A DNA stretch of 64,000 bases. Origin: Acidobacteriota bacterium (GTDB taxonomy: Bacteria; Acidobacteriota; Blastocatellia; Pyrinomonadales; Pyrinomonadaceae). The notes under the pieces are model-generated. The model ran no database searches. It was given only the letters and a program-made list of their open reading frames with translations, and was not told the DNA's origin. How positions within the stretch are numbered: the stretch's first letter is position 1; each line of letters opens with the position of its first letter. Positions 18,292 to 28,705 of the stretch are shown here, piece by piece. The stretch spans positions 1 through 64,000 of the forward strand of contig JAHBSM010000009.1 in assembly GCA_019639115.1 (NCBI GenBank), in the 5' to 3' direction. Position numbers and translations under genes: made by a program.

Positions 18292-19686
18292 TCAACTACC
18301 CAAAAGATACTCTTGTCCCGCTTTCAATAGTTCGCCGAGCTCTGTCTCGGATCCTGCTTCGGCATAGATCCTGACCATCGGCTCGGTACCCGACGGCCGC
18401 ATCAGCATCCAGGCGTCAGCTTCAAACAAGAATTTGACCCCGTCCATGCGTTCGATCGATCCGACCCGGCGTCCGCCGACCTGTTCGGGATCATCATCGA
18501 GCTTCTTTTTCAAACTTGCGGCCACATCGGGCGTCAGCTTGACCCCAATTCGCCCGGAATACAGCCGGCCGTCTCGCTCATAGAGTGCGGCAAGCTGTTC
18601 GCCAAGAGTAGCGCCTCGGACGGCTACTGCTTCGGCTGCCAAAAGACAGGCCAGCAACCCGTCCTTCTCCGGATAATGCCCGCGGATCGAAAGTCCTGCT
18701 GATTCTTCGCCGCCTAGAACGATCCGGTCCTCGTTTATCAATTCGCCGATGAATTTGAATCCGACCGGCGTTTCAAATATCTCAACCCCTCGTGCCCGGG
18801 CGACTCGATCTACCTGATGCGTAGTGGCTACGCTTCGTGCAACGCCCAATTCCCATCCGCGTGATTCGATCAGATAGTCTGTCAATAACGCGATCAACTG
18901 ATTAGCCGTGATGAACGTGCCGTCGCTGTCTATTACGCCGAACCGGTCGCCGTCACCATCGGTCGCGAGCCCAAGCCTGTACTTCTTTGCCAAGACAACG
19001 GCCGTAAGCTCTTCCAACTGTTTCTCTCCGGGCTCGGGCGATCTGCCGCCAAATGTCACATCACGCCAATCATGCAGCGTCTCGACTTCGACGCCGGCTT
19101 CGCGAAGCAGCCGGTCTAGATAACCCCGGCCGGTGCCCCAGAGCGGATCGTATGCGAATGCTGCACCGGAGCGGGCGATCGCCGATAGATCGACCTTTAC
19201 GGCCAGATCCGCCAAATAGTCCGGACACGCGTCATAATCCTCAATGGATCCGGATGCCGAATCGAAGGCCGACATCCTATTTGCAATGCGATGCTCGATC
19301 TGCTTGGTGACCTCCGGCAAGGCCGGAGCACCGTCCGCTGTCGAGAACTTGATGCCTTGATATTCGGGTGGATTGTGCGAAGCGGTAAAGTTCAGCCCGC
19401 CGGCTGCTTCTCTGGAGCGAATGGCAAATGAGATCGCCGGGGTCGGTGTCGGGCCTATGCATCGAAGCACCTTGAATCCCTTGGCGGATGCTATGTTAGC
19501 GGCTGCTTCGGCAAATTTTTCGCCCATGAACCGGGAATCGTGACCGACAATGATCGGCCTTCCTCCGGCTTCCTCTTGGGTTGTCAAATAGCTGCAGATC
19601 GCCTCTGTAACTCGGGAAACATTGTCAAAAGTGAACTCCTCCGCGATGACGGCACGCCAGCCAGATGTACCAAATCGAATGGACAT
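18292..19686 (-). CDS. Phosphoglucomutase/phosphomannomutase family protein
   Basis: Alpha-D-phosphohexomutase that interconverts 1- and 6-phosphates of a hexose, feeding cell-wall and exopolysaccharide precursors. The 464 residues contain all four domains: N-terminal RFGTSGWRA, the phosphoserine loop TASHNPPEYQGIKF, the metal loop DGDGDRFG, the sugar-binding GGEESAGLS, and the phosphate-binding RPSGTEPMVRIY. The substrate (glucose, mannose or glucosamine) cannot be fixed; the GEESAG form fits glucose/mannose enzymes. ATG start; a good promoter lies about 70 bases upstream. ftsB follows closely. Confidence 0.93.
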   Translation of the reverse strand: MSIRFGTSGWRAVIAEEFTFDNVSRVTEAICSYLTTQEEAGGRPIIVGHDSRFMGEKFAEAAANIASAKGFKVLRCIGPTPTPAISFAIRSREAAGGLNFTASHNPPEYQGIKFSTADGAPALPEVTKQIEHRIANRMSAFDSASGSIEDYDACPDYLADLAVKVDLSAIARSGAAFAYDPLWGTGRGYLDRLLREAGVEVETLHDWRDVTFGGRSPEPGEKQLEELTAVVLAKKYRLGLATDGDGDRFGVIDSDGTFITANQLIALLTDYLIESRGWELGVARSVATTHQVDRVARARGVEIFETPVGFKFIGELINEDRIVLGGEESAGLSIRGHYPEKDGLLACLLAAEAVAVRGATLGEQLAALYERDGRLYSGRIGVKLTPDVAASLKKKLDDDPEQVGGRRVGSIERMDGVKFLFEADAWMLMRPSGTEPMVRIYAEAGSETELGELLKAGQEYLLGS

Positions 19687-19759
19687 ATACCGCGTTCCGA
19701 AACCGCTCGGAATACATCAACCTCAAACTTTCAAGAATATTTCCCTTGAAGCGATGAGA

Positions 19760-19788
19760 ATACTATCAGATGTTTAAGCCAATGTAAA
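19760..19788 (-). promoter_or_regulatory. Sigma-70-type promoter for phosphohexomutase-ftsB
   Basis: On the minus strand TTTACA (19783-19788) and TAGTAT (19760-19765) are 17 bases apart, about 70 bases before the start codon. An A/T-rich tract just upstream (19790-19810) could act as an UP element. A palindrome AAAGCGCTTT (19786-19795) overlaps the -35 side. Confidence 0.6.
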
Positions 19789-20015
19789 GCGCTTTTTTTA
19801 ATTTTTTTAATCTATATCTTGCAACAGTTACGGAATGCGCACTCAGCAATGTTCTCGATTCTGAACTAAATGCGCTTAGGCGGTAAACTATGACTTAAGC
19901 GCTTCGTTCGATCCGGCGGATCGGCCTCGTTTCGTCAATCGCGCAATCAGTATGGAACGGCCGATCTCGCGGGCGGGCGAAATAGTGCCGAAGGTCCGGT
20001 TTTCGATGACTCAAA
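19789..20015. other. Intergenic region with inverted repeats
   Basis: Non-coding spacer between two divergent promoters. It holds two perfect inverted repeats: GCGCTTA at 19872-19878 with TAAGCGC at 19896-19902 (17-base spacer), and CGATCCG/CGGATCG at 19909-19915 and 19917-19923. Both could be regulator sites; neither is followed by a T tract. I see no gene here. Confidence 0.4.
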
Positions 20016-20273
20016 TTGACACACACGGCCCGCTGCTATAATTTTGTATCAATTTGGCACATCAACTCCCATTTCCGGAAGCAATTCTTTCTCGCCTTTT
20101 GAGCTTCAGGGCCATTTTCGGCCTTAAATTCGGCACGATCGGCGTAATTTCATCGATCTGGGGGCATTTTGGTGGCACAACTATTGCCAAGGATATGTGT
20201 AGACTTGCGGCAATTACATGCTTTCTGCCGCGTAAACCACTGCAAATACTGCGTTTGGAGAAGAATAGAACCA
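20016..20273 (+). promoter_or_regulatory. Consensus promoter and 225-base leader of the radical SAM gene
   Basis: TTGACA (20016-20021) and TATAAT (20037-20042) are both perfect hexamers but only 15 bases apart, shorter than the usual 17. Transcription would start near 20049, leaving about 225 bases before the ATG at 20274. The leader has GGAG at 20257-20260, 13 bases before the ATG. I recognise no known riboswitch in it. Confidence 0.55.
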
Positions 20274-22310
<2,037 letters not shown>

Positions 22311-22319
22311 GCCGGGTAC

Positions 22320-22349
22320 GCAGGCGCACTCGCCTGCTCTTCTCTTTTC
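22320..22349 (+). terminator. Terminator after the radical SAM gene
   Basis: Stem GCAGGCG (22320-22326) with CGCCTGC (22331-22337), four-base loop, then TCTTCTCTTTTC. It begins ten bases after the stop codon. Confidence 0.75.
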
Positions 22350-22351
22350 AG

Positions 22352-22384
22352 AAAAGCCTCGTCAGGAACGGCGAGGCTTTTCTC
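22352..22384. terminator. Bidirectional terminator
   Basis: Stem AAAAGCCTCG (22352-22361) with CGAGGCTTTT (22372-22381) and a ten-base loop. The A and T tracts on both sides let it work for the radical SAM gene on the plus strand and for the small membrane gene ending at 22400 on the minus strand. Confidence 0.8.
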
Positions 22385-22399
22385 TGTGTGGACGACTGT

Positions 22400-22675
22400 T
22401 CAGTCGTCGGAGCGCGTACGACGGCGGGCTTCGCGGCCTCCGCCGAAGTAGGCCATGAGCATCACGATAAGGTGGGCGGCAAACCAAATATTGTCGTAGC
22501 CCATATTCTGGTAGATGTAGATCAACACCAGTATCCGCGGCGAGACGATACCTAGCAGCAGGTCGGCCCATTGCGGAACGTCGTTGTTGGGAAACAGATG
22601 CGGATAAGCGATCAAATAGACGACCATCACGATCCGCGGAAAGAACAACGAGAAGAGCAGGAAATAGAAATCCAT
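22400..22675 (-). CDS. Small hydrophobic membrane protein, unknown function
   Basis: A 91-residue protein with three predicted membrane helices: FYFLLFSLFFPRIVMVVYLI, a middle segment around LLGIVSPRILVLIYIYQN, and AAHLIVMLMAYFG, ending in a charged tail REARRRTRSDD. I do not recognise the family; it looks like a conserved hypothetical. I chose ATG 22675, which has CGGA seven bases upstream, over an ATG five codons earlier. It has a terminator directly after it and stands alone between the radical SAM gene and the tRNA operon. Confidence 0.7.
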   Translation of the reverse strand: MDFYFLLFSLFFPRIVMVVYLIAYPHLFPNNDVPQWADLLLGIVSPRILVLIYIYQNMGYDNIWFAAHLIVMLMAYFGGGREARRRTRSDD

Positions 22676-22741
22676 TCTGGTTCCGAGCATATTCGCGATC
22701 CGGTCGTCCGGTCAAGGGCCAGGATCGCGTCGCGAATGACC

Positions 22742-22766
22742 AAAGGCCGCAAACAATGCGGCCTTT
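22742..22766 (-). terminator. Terminator of the tRNA operon
   Basis: Ten-base stem AAAGGCCGCA (22742-22751) with TGCGGCCTTT (22757-22766), five-base loop, 27 bases after the tRNA-Asp 3' end on the minus strand. Confidence 0.7.
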
Positions 22767-22792
22767 CAGTATTTTCTGAAGCTATTTATAAG

Positions 22793-22869
22793 TGGCGGGG
22801 CCGACGGGGCTCGAACCCGCGACCTCCAACGTGACAGGCTGGCGTTCTAACCAACTGAACTACGACCCC
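22793..22869 (-). tRNA. tRNA-Asp (anticodon GTC)
   Basis: A 77-base cloverleaf on the minus strand. Acceptor GGGGTCG pairs with CGGCCCC, with discriminator G73 and an encoded CCA. The D arm reads GTTCAGTTGGTTAGAAC, the anticodon loop CTGTCAC gives anticodon GTC, and the T arm has GGTTCGAGCC. It is the second gene after tRNA-Val. Confidence 0.96.
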
Positions 22870-22961
22870 GCAAAGCATTGGAGAACTGAGACGTGAATGC
22901 GGAAGCTGGGCCGAAAGGCCGGCATCTCCCGGATCCGATATACGATCTCAATTCGATCGAA

Positions 22962-23037
22962 TGGTGGGCACGAAGGGACTCGAACCCCTAACTTCCTCCT
23001 TGTAAGGGAGGCTGTCTACCAATTGACGTACATGCCC
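22962..23037 (-). tRNA. tRNA-Val (anticodon TAC)
   Basis: A 76-base cloverleaf on the minus strand. Acceptor GGGCATG pairs with CGTGCCC, discriminator A73, encoded CCA. Anticodon stem CCTCC/GGAGG encloses CTTACAA, giving anticodon TAC (Val). The T arm has GGTTCGAGTCC. The D stem has three clear pairs with a C-A mismatch at its base. It precedes tRNA-Asp by 92 bases and should share its transcript. Confidence 0.95.
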
Positions 23038-23093
23038 GAACCGGCAAAAACTGTAAAGAACAAGCCCAAATCCATGAATTTAGGCGAACTGAT

Positions 23094-23122
23094 AGCTTAC
23101 GAATTCAGGCCGTTTTAGTCAA
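23094..23122 (-). promoter_or_regulatory. Candidate promoter of the tRNA-Val/Asp operon
   Basis: On the minus strand TTGACT (23117-23122) and TAAGCT (23094-23099) are 17 bases apart, with the tRNA-Val 5' end about 57 bases downstream of the -10. Confidence 0.4.
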
Positions 23123-23146
23123 GCCGTGCCCGCGACCGCCGGCCTA

Positions 23147-24154
23147 TCAATTGCGCTGGAGAAGTTCGGGCTTTTGCGGATCGGTCACGCGGACACCTTC
23201 GTAATAGTTGAGCACCGTCCCGCCGCCGCCGATCGCCCAGCCTCGTCCGCCTGCGAAAACGACCTTGGTTAGCTGATTGGTGACGCCGGACGGAACATCC
23301 GTCCAAGTCTGCCCGCCGTCACGCGTGCGCACTATGATGCCCGCTTCGCCAACGGCCCAGCCATTCGTCGGTGAGGTAAAGAAAACGCTGTTGAGATTGG
23401 CGGTGACTGTCGAGTCTTGCTGTCGCCATAGCCTCGCTCCGCCATTCGACCTGAAGATGCGGCCCTTTGTACCGACGGCCCAAGCCCCCTTGGTCCCGGT
23501 GAAAAAGACCGCATTGAAACGCGTATCGGTCTCGCCGAGAAGTGTTGCTTTTTGCCAGGTGAATCCCGAATCTTCGGTGTACATTATCGTACCGCCGGCT
23601 CCCGCGATCGCCCCGATCATCTCATTGCCGAACGATCCGCCAAGCAACAGGAAATGGATCGCGGTCTGCACTTTCTTCCAGGTCGTCCCGTCCTCTTGCA
23701 GACGATAGAACACACCGCCTTCACCAAAGGCCGTCGCGGTTCCGTTCGGGTTGAAAAGCAGCTTCGTGACGCGTTCACGGCCGCCGTCCTCAAACTCGAT
23801 CTTGTCCCACGTTGTGCCGCCGTCTGTTGTCTTGCGAAGATAAGACGTCGCGTTCGAACCGCGCGCGTAGAAATTGCGTTCGCAGAGCAGCCACCCGGTC
23901 TTTTCGTTTATAAAATGGATCTGAACGAACGCGTCGTTGGTGAATTTCTTTTGTTGTACCCAGGTCCGGCCGCCGTCATCGGTCCTGAGCATCAGCCCGT
24001 CAGAGCCGATGATCCAGCCCGTTGTTTGAGACGAGAAAGCTATGTCGCGCAGCGTCGCGAACGTGCCGGTGTTTTGACGGATCCAGTCGGCTCGCGCAGC
24101 GGATACAGCCGCAAAGGCTATAAGCACCAATGTTACGTATCGGGTCAGACGCAT
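23147..24154 (-). CDS. Secreted Ycf48-like beta-propeller protein
   Basis: A 335-residue exported protein with a signal peptide ending near AARA. The mature part is a row of BNR/Asp-box repeats of the type TDDGGRTW, TTDGGTTW, TEDSGFTW and TRDGGQTW, alternating with GWIIG, GWLL, GAWAVG and GWAVGEAG. This is the pattern of the Ycf48/HCF136 propeller, an assembly factor for photosystem II in phototrophs. No photosystem is expected here, so it is more likely a general periplasmic assembly or surface propeller. It is the last gene of the exopolysaccharide operon, 24 bases after the Wza-like gene. Confidence 0.85.
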   Translation of the reverse strand: MRLTRYVTLVLIAFAAVSAARADWIRQNTGTFATLRDIAFSSQTTGWIIGSDGLMLRTDDGGRTWVQQKKFTNDAFVQIHFINEKTGWLLCERNFYARGSNATSYLRKTTDGGTTWDKIEFEDGGRERVTKLLFNPNGTATAFGEGGVFYRLQEDGTTWKKVQTAIHFLLLGGSFGNEMIGAIAGAGGTIMYTEDSGFTWQKATLLGETDTRFNAVFFTGTKGAWAVGTKGRIFRSNGGARLWRQQDSTVTANLNSVFFTSPTNGWAVGEAGIIVRTRDGGQTWTDVPSGVTNQLTKVVFAGGRGWAIGGGGTVLNYYEGVRVTDPQKPELLQRN

Positions 24155-24178
24155 CTATTTTACCTGTGTCGCGGTCGT

Positions 24179-24991
24179 CTAGAACGGACTGCCGAACAGG
24201 AACCGGACGACGCTCGCTTTGCCAAGTATGTCGAAAACGCTCTCGACGCTGAAGCCCTTGCCCGGAACGAACACCTGGTCCCCGGGATTGAGGAATACCA
24301 TCTCAGCTTTGCCGCTTTCCATATCAGCGAGGCTTACAATTCGCTTTTCGAGTTTGCCCTGCTTGTTGTACGAGATGATATATGCCTTTTTGCGGTCGCC
24401 GCCCTTGGCCACACCGCCGGCGTCGATTATTGCTTCATAGACACTGACCTTGCGGTCCATCACACGTACGCCGGGCGACGCCACCTTGCCCATTACGCTG
24501 TACCGCGTTGACATCGCCTTATCGAGCGAGACCGTGACCTTTGGGTCGATTATGTATTCGTCGAGTTTTTTTGTGATCTCGTCGGCGATCTGTTCGACGG
24601 TCTTGCCAGCCACGAAAACGCCTTCGCGGATCAACGGATACGATATCCGAGCGTTTGGCGGCACGGTGATGCCCATCTTGCAGTAATCCGGACATTGGCC
24701 AAAGACCTCGACCGATATAATATCGCTGGGACCAATGCGATATTCCTTTAGATAGTTGGAATAATAGGGCAGGATCGCTGCTTCCTCAGGTGACAATTCG
24801 CCGGTCGGCGCGGCATCCGTATCGCCATCCGGCGGTGTCGGAGCGGCCTTAGGCGTGGCCTTCGGCGCCGAACCTGAACCTGATCTCGGCTTTTGCTTTA
24901 GCGCCGGGGCCTGGCCCGGGACCGATGCCGCAAAGGCAAATGTGATCGCGATGCAAAACGCCAGTTCCAAATATCTTATTGCTGATATCAT
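24179..24991 (-). CDS. Polysaccharide export protein (Wza-like, OPX family)
   Basis: Outer-membrane-associated export protein for polysaccharide. The 270 residues include a signal peptide, a Pro/Ala/Lys linker (residues 25-65), the Poly_export domain starting at YRIGPSDIISVEVFG with VPPNARISYPLIREG and GKTVEQIADEI, and an SLBB-like unit (YSVMGKVASPGV, SVYEAIIDAGG). It ends in FLNPGDQVFVPG and a short hydrophobic tail. It lacks a clear lipobox. It follows the priming glycosyltransferase after 76 bases and matches the Wzz and tyrosine kinase genes upstream as one export system. Confidence 0.9.
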   Translation of the reverse strand: MISAIRYLELAFCIAITFAFAASVPGQAPALKQKPRSGSGSAPKATPKAAPTPPDGDTDAAPTGELSPEEAAILPYYSNYLKEYRIGPSDIISVEVFGQCPDYCKMGITVPPNARISYPLIREGVFVAGKTVEQIADEITKKLDEYIIDPKVTVSLDKAMSTRYSVMGKVASPGVRVMDRKVSVYEAIIDAGGVAKGGDRKKAYIISYNKQGKLEKRIVSLADMESGKAEMVFLNPGDQVFVPGKGFSVESVFDILGKASVVRFLFGSPF

Positions 24992-25067
24992 AACTACACC
25001 TTGCCGGCCGAAGGCCTGCTGTTGGCAACAATAAACGCTTAAAACCGCTTGCTATCCATTTCTTTTT

Positions 25068-26459
25068 TCAACGGCCGCCGCGGCTGAAGATAACGGTCTT
25101 GACCGTCTCGAAAACTATCATCAGATCGAGCGTTAAGCTTTGATTTTTGATGTAGTAAAGGTCGAACTGCAGTTTTTGACGAGCGTCATCGACCGAGGCA
25201 CCGTACGGATACTTTATCTGAGCCCAGCCTGTCAATCCGGGAGCGACGAGGTGACGATGTTCGTAGAATGGTATCTCGCGTGCCAATTGTTTGACGAAAT
25301 GCGGACGTTCGGGCCGCGGCCCTACGAAGTTCATCTCGCCCTTTAGGATGTTCCAGAACTGTGGTATCTCGTCGATCCTGACCTTGCGGATGAATCTGCC
25401 GACGAACGTGGTGCGATCGTCATTGTCAACGGCCCAAACGGGCTTACCGTCCGGCTCGGCATCGACTCGCATCGAACGGAATTTGATCACCTTAAAGATC
25501 CGGCCGTTCTTCCCTACCCTCTCTTGCTTATACAGGATCGGGCCGCGAGATTCTAACCTTATGAGCAGAGCCGTGATCAGGCAGACGGGCAGCGACACAA
25601 CGAGCCCGACGAGAGCAAGCAGCCGGTGAAACGCTTCACGAAGCAGAGATCGGAGCCGCGAATCGCGGCGACGGCCTGCGAAGATCAGCCACGAAGGGCG
25701 AAGCATATCAATATGGACCTTGCCCGTGATGCGTTCAAAGAACGACGTGCACTCTTCGATCGAGATATCGCCCGCGAGACTCATTTTTAGCAAAGCCTCG
25801 GTAGGAAAAGCCCCGCGGCGTTCGCGTACAGCGATCACCACACGATCGACGTTCTCACTTCGTATCACCTCTTCGAGTTCATGAGCTTTTCCAAGTATCT
25901 CAGAACGGCCGAGTTTCTCGCGGGGTTTGGCGCCGTTCTCCGACACAAAACCGACGATCCGGTAGCCCGCATCGCGACGTTCCCAGACGGCTTCGGCCGT
26001 ATCGAGGGCGGCCTGGCCCGTGCCAACCACCAGGATCTTCTCACCTATTTCCGGGTGGCCGGTGAGCGTGTGAATGAATACTCGCCATCCGAGGAGAAAT
26101 ACGAGCACAAGCGGAACCGAGATCACCGAAACTCCGCGGCCGATCATCGCCGGCGGCACGAAATAGAACAACAAAGCCAGCAGGACCCACGCGATGCCGA
26201 GAGCCTGGACCATTCGCAGCAAAAGCTCGCGGCGATTGGTCATCACGACATAGTCGTAAAGGTCATAGAAGTAAAGATTCAGAAGGCAAACAACGGTCGC
26301 GGCCGCGATCTTGACCCAGCCGTCGCGTTCGTTCAGCTCATAGGCCGTACCGGACAAGCCCAGCCGCAGATACATCGCAAGTATGACGCCGCCGTATATT
26401 ATGGCTGCGTCTGCGACGAGCAACGCGATGGTCCTGGGGCTGAGCCGGTTTGCATCCAT
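25068..26459 (-). CDS. Polyprenyl glycosylphosphotransferase (priming enzyme)
   Basis: Transfers a sugar-1-phosphate to undecaprenyl phosphate to begin exopolysaccharide repeats. The 463-residue protein has four N-terminal helices, a Rossmann-like CoA-binding-type domain with VVGTGQAALDTAE, then a further helix (LVVSLPVCLITALLI) and the catalytic Bac_transf domain: GPILYKQERVGKNG, KFRSMRVDAEP, RKVRIDEIPQFWNI, MNFVGPRPERP and GLTGWAQIKYPYG. It is of the WbaP/EpsE/Xrt-associated type. Sits 16 bases after the tyrosine kinase gene. The sugar (glucose or galactose) cannot be told. Confidence 0.93.
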   Translation of the reverse strand: MDANRLSPRTIALLVADAAIIYGGVILAMYLRLGLSGTAYELNERDGWVKIAAATVVCLLNLYFYDLYDYVVMTNRRELLLRMVQALGIAWVLLALLFYFVPPAMIGRGVSVISVPLVLVFLLGWRVFIHTLTGHPEIGEKILVVGTGQAALDTAEAVWERRDAGYRIVGFVSENGAKPREKLGRSEILGKAHELEEVIRSENVDRVVIAVRERRGAFPTEALLKMSLAGDISIEECTSFFERITGKVHIDMLRPSWLIFAGRRRDSRLRSLLREAFHRLLALVGLVVSLPVCLITALLIRLESRGPILYKQERVGKNGRIFKVIKFRSMRVDAEPDGKPVWAVDNDDRTTFVGRFIRKVRIDEIPQFWNILKGEMNFVGPRPERPHFVKQLAREIPFYEHRHLVAPGLTGWAQIKYPYGASVDDARQKLQFDLYYIKNQSLTLDLMIVFETVKTVIFSRGGR

Positions 26460-26475
26460 TACCTATATCCGCTGC

Positions 26476-27501
26476 TTATTGAGGACCGACCATTGAGTTG
26501 TCGGCGAGCCGTTTGTAGTTGTAGTTGTAGTACCCGTAGTGATAGTGCGTCTCGTCCATCGTGTCCTCGCTTTGATTAAGCACTACGCCAAGCATGCGGT
26601 CACGCGGAAGCGGTTCGAGGACGCGTTCGAGCTTTGCATACTTCGTTCGGTTGGCCCGAACTACGAGCAATGCGCCGTCAGCCTGATTTATCAGCACAGT
26701 GGCGTCGGTAAAAATGCCCAGCGGCGGAGCGTCGATTATGACGTAATCGAACATCTCGCGCGCCTCGCGAAGTATCTCTCTGAATCGCGGCCCTGAGATC
26801 AACTCGGCAACATCCTGCCGTGCGTCGCCCCCGGGCAGGATGTGGAGGCCGCCGGGCTCGAGCCTGACGACCGATTCCTTGAGTGTTGCCTCGCCGGCCA
26901 GAATGTCTGAAAGGCCCTTTTCCGTTTCGATCCCGAGATAATCCGCTAGGCTCGGCATTCTGAGATCTGCGTCGATGATCAGGCATCGGACGCCGTCGGT
27001 CTGCGCAAGCATCCACGAAAGATTGATCGCGGTGACCGATTTGCCTTCGCTCGGATTAACGCTGGCGACGACTATCGACCGGAGCGTTTGACGCTGGCTC
27101 TTGTGCAGGACGTGCGTCCTCAGGCTGCGATACTCTTCGCAGTATGTCGAATTCGGACTCGTGATCGCGACGAGACGAGGCTCAACGCGTTCGGGATCGA
27201 CCTGCCAACTGACAAAGTCAGGCAGCGGTGCGATCACCGAACGCGTTGGGCTGTCGACATTCAATTTTGCCCCGGCAGTTTTGTCCGAGCCTAGATCAGG
27301 GAGTGCCGTCCCGATGTTCGATCCCGGCTGCCCATTGAATGTCGATGTCGGTGCCCCGATACGAATGTCGCCGGCCAGCAGGTCCGGCGGAGCGGTGGTC
27401 CGCCGTGCCGCAGCATCGAACGGGACCACACGCGGCTCCGTTTTTGAGCCGTCGTTCGGGGTTTCGGAGTTTCGTCGTTGTAAAGCCTTGTAAATACTCA
27501 T
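26476..27501 (-). CDS. Bacterial tyrosine kinase (CpsD/EpsG-like), cytoplasmic
   Basis: BY-kinase that autophosphorylates on a C-terminal tyrosine cluster and controls polysaccharide polymerisation with the Wzz partner. The 341 residues begin with a low-complexity N-terminal 100, then Walker A in NPSEGKSVTAINL, Walker A' IDADLRMPSLADYLG, and Walker B YVIIDAPPLG. The C-terminus reads HYHYGYYNYNYK, seven tyrosines close together. It lacks membrane helices; the transmembrane Wzz-type adaptor is the separate gene at 28706-30364, as in Firmicutes rather than fused as in E. coli Wzc. Confidence 0.92.
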   Translation of the reverse strand: MSIYKALQRRNSETPNDGSKTEPRVVPFDAAARRTTAPPDLLAGDIRIGAPTSTFNGQPGSNIGTALPDLGSDKTAGAKLNVDSPTRSVIAPLPDFVSWQVDPERVEPRLVAITSPNSTYCEEYRSLRTHVLHKSQRQTLRSIVVASVNPSEGKSVTAINLSWMLAQTDGVRCLIIDADLRMPSLADYLGIETEKGLSDILAGEATLKESVVRLEPGGLHILPGGDARQDVAELISGPRFREILREAREMFDYVIIDAPPLGIFTDATVLINQADGALLVVRANRTKYAKLERVLEPLPRDRMLGVVLNQSEDTMDETHYHYGYYNYNYKRLADNSMVGPQ

Positions 27502-27531
27502 TTTTCGCCTCGCTTCCGTATCGCGAAAAGC

Positions 27532-28647
27532 CTAAAAGTAATGTTCCGAGTCGCCGAGTTCGAGCAGCACCTCATCGTCGAGGTCCTCGAACCGCACGGG
27601 CATATGGACACTACCATTTCCGTTTCCGTGACCATTACCATTCATGTTTCCGTTGACGTTCCCATTGCCGCTGCCGTTGGCCCTAGGGTCGATCTGCGGT
27701 GGTGCTGCCGCCGGCACGCTGCTTTTAGGTGCGGTTCGGCCTGAGCGAGCTTGCTCATTCCAGAGTTCCTGCTTTGCCTCGGCCGTCAAAACGCTCCCGG
27801 CGCCATTTGCGTGCAACGCCTGAGGTGATGCGTGATCAGCCGGCAGCAGATCGAGGTTTCGTGCGACTTCTTCGACCACCTTGCGTGATACGCGGGACTG
27901 ACCTGCGGAATATGCCGTTAGCATCGCGTTGTCGCAGAGATTATTGATCTGTCGCGGTATGCCCTCGGAGCATCGATATATCAGGTCGATCGCCTCGGGC
28001 ATAAATACATTCGGCTGCCTCGAACCCGCGATAACCAACCGCTCGGTAATGTATCGATCCACCTCGTCCACATTCGGGAACTGGTGCATATTGCACCGCA
28101 ACGCAACACGCTGCTTTAGCTGCCGAAGGTTAGCTTGATTAAGTCGATCTCTAAGTTCCGGCTGTCCGGTAAGTACGATCTGCAGGTGCTTTGCATTGTC
28201 GGATTCGAAGTTAAGCAGCAGACGGATCTCTTCGAGAACGTAGTCCGAGAGTTCGTGAGCCTCATCGATGATGATCACCGTCCTGAGTCCGCGGCGATGA
28301 CGCTCCTCGAGTACGCGGCCCATTACGGTCAGTAGCTCGGATTTGTTGTTCCAGTCCTTGATGCCGAGCATCTGTGTGACGTGGTGGTAGAATTCCTCGA
28401 TCGACAGCCTCGGATTGAAGACATATGCCGCGAGCACAGATGAATCGAGCCGACGCAGTATCCAGCGGAGCGCGGTTGTCTTGCCCGTTCCGACCTCGCC
28501 GGTCAATACGATCAGGCCTTTTGCCTGCTCGAGCCCGTAATAGAGGCTGGCAAGGACCTCGTTGTAGCTCGGCGTAAATACTATGAACCGCGGATCGGGC
28601 GTCAGTGTGAATGGCGCGTCGTCTAGTCCAAAGAATTCGTTGTACAT
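27532..28647 (-). CDS. ExeA-like AAA ATPase of XrtA-associated EPS locus
   Basis: A 371-residue AAA ATPase like those found in exosortase-A-associated polysaccharide loci. It starts MYNEFFGLDDAPFTLTPDP, typical of ExeA/GspA family, with Walker A TGEVGTGKTTA (near residue 50), Walker B TVIIIDEAHEL, and LNFESD, TGQPELRD, GIPRQINNLCDNA. The C-terminal 90 residues are not globular: Ala/Pro-rich, then a run of Gly-Asn pairs (near residues 320-345) encoded at 27600-27690. The role of the ATPase in these loci is not well defined; secretion coupling is a guess. Confidence 0.9.
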   Translation of the reverse strand: MYNEFFGLDDAPFTLTPDPRFIVFTPSYNEVLASLYYGLEQAKGLIVLTGEVGTGKTTALRWILRRLDSSVLAAYVFNPRLSIEEFYHHVTQMLGIKDWNNKSELLTVMGRVLEERHRRGLRTVIIIDEAHELSDYVLEEIRLLLNFESDNAKHLQIVLTGQPELRDRLNQANLRQLKQRVALRCNMHQFPNVDEVDRYITERLVIAGSRQPNVFMPEAIDLIYRCSEGIPRQINNLCDNAMLTAYSAGQSRVSRKVVEEVARNLDLLPADHASPQALHANGAGSVLTAEAKQELWNEQARSGRTAPKSSVPAAAPPQIDPRANGSGNGNVNGNMNGNGHGNGNGSVHMPVRFEDLDDEVLLELGDSEHYF

Positions 28648-28705
28648 AATCTCCTCACTTTTGCCGGCGTAAGGCTGCCGGCGGCACTCAAAGGCTTACG
28701 CCACT

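Noticed and set aside
27600..27690. CRISPR-like or satellite repeat
   Set aside because: Repeats are short, imperfect, in frame, and encode a Gly-Asn linker in the ATPase.
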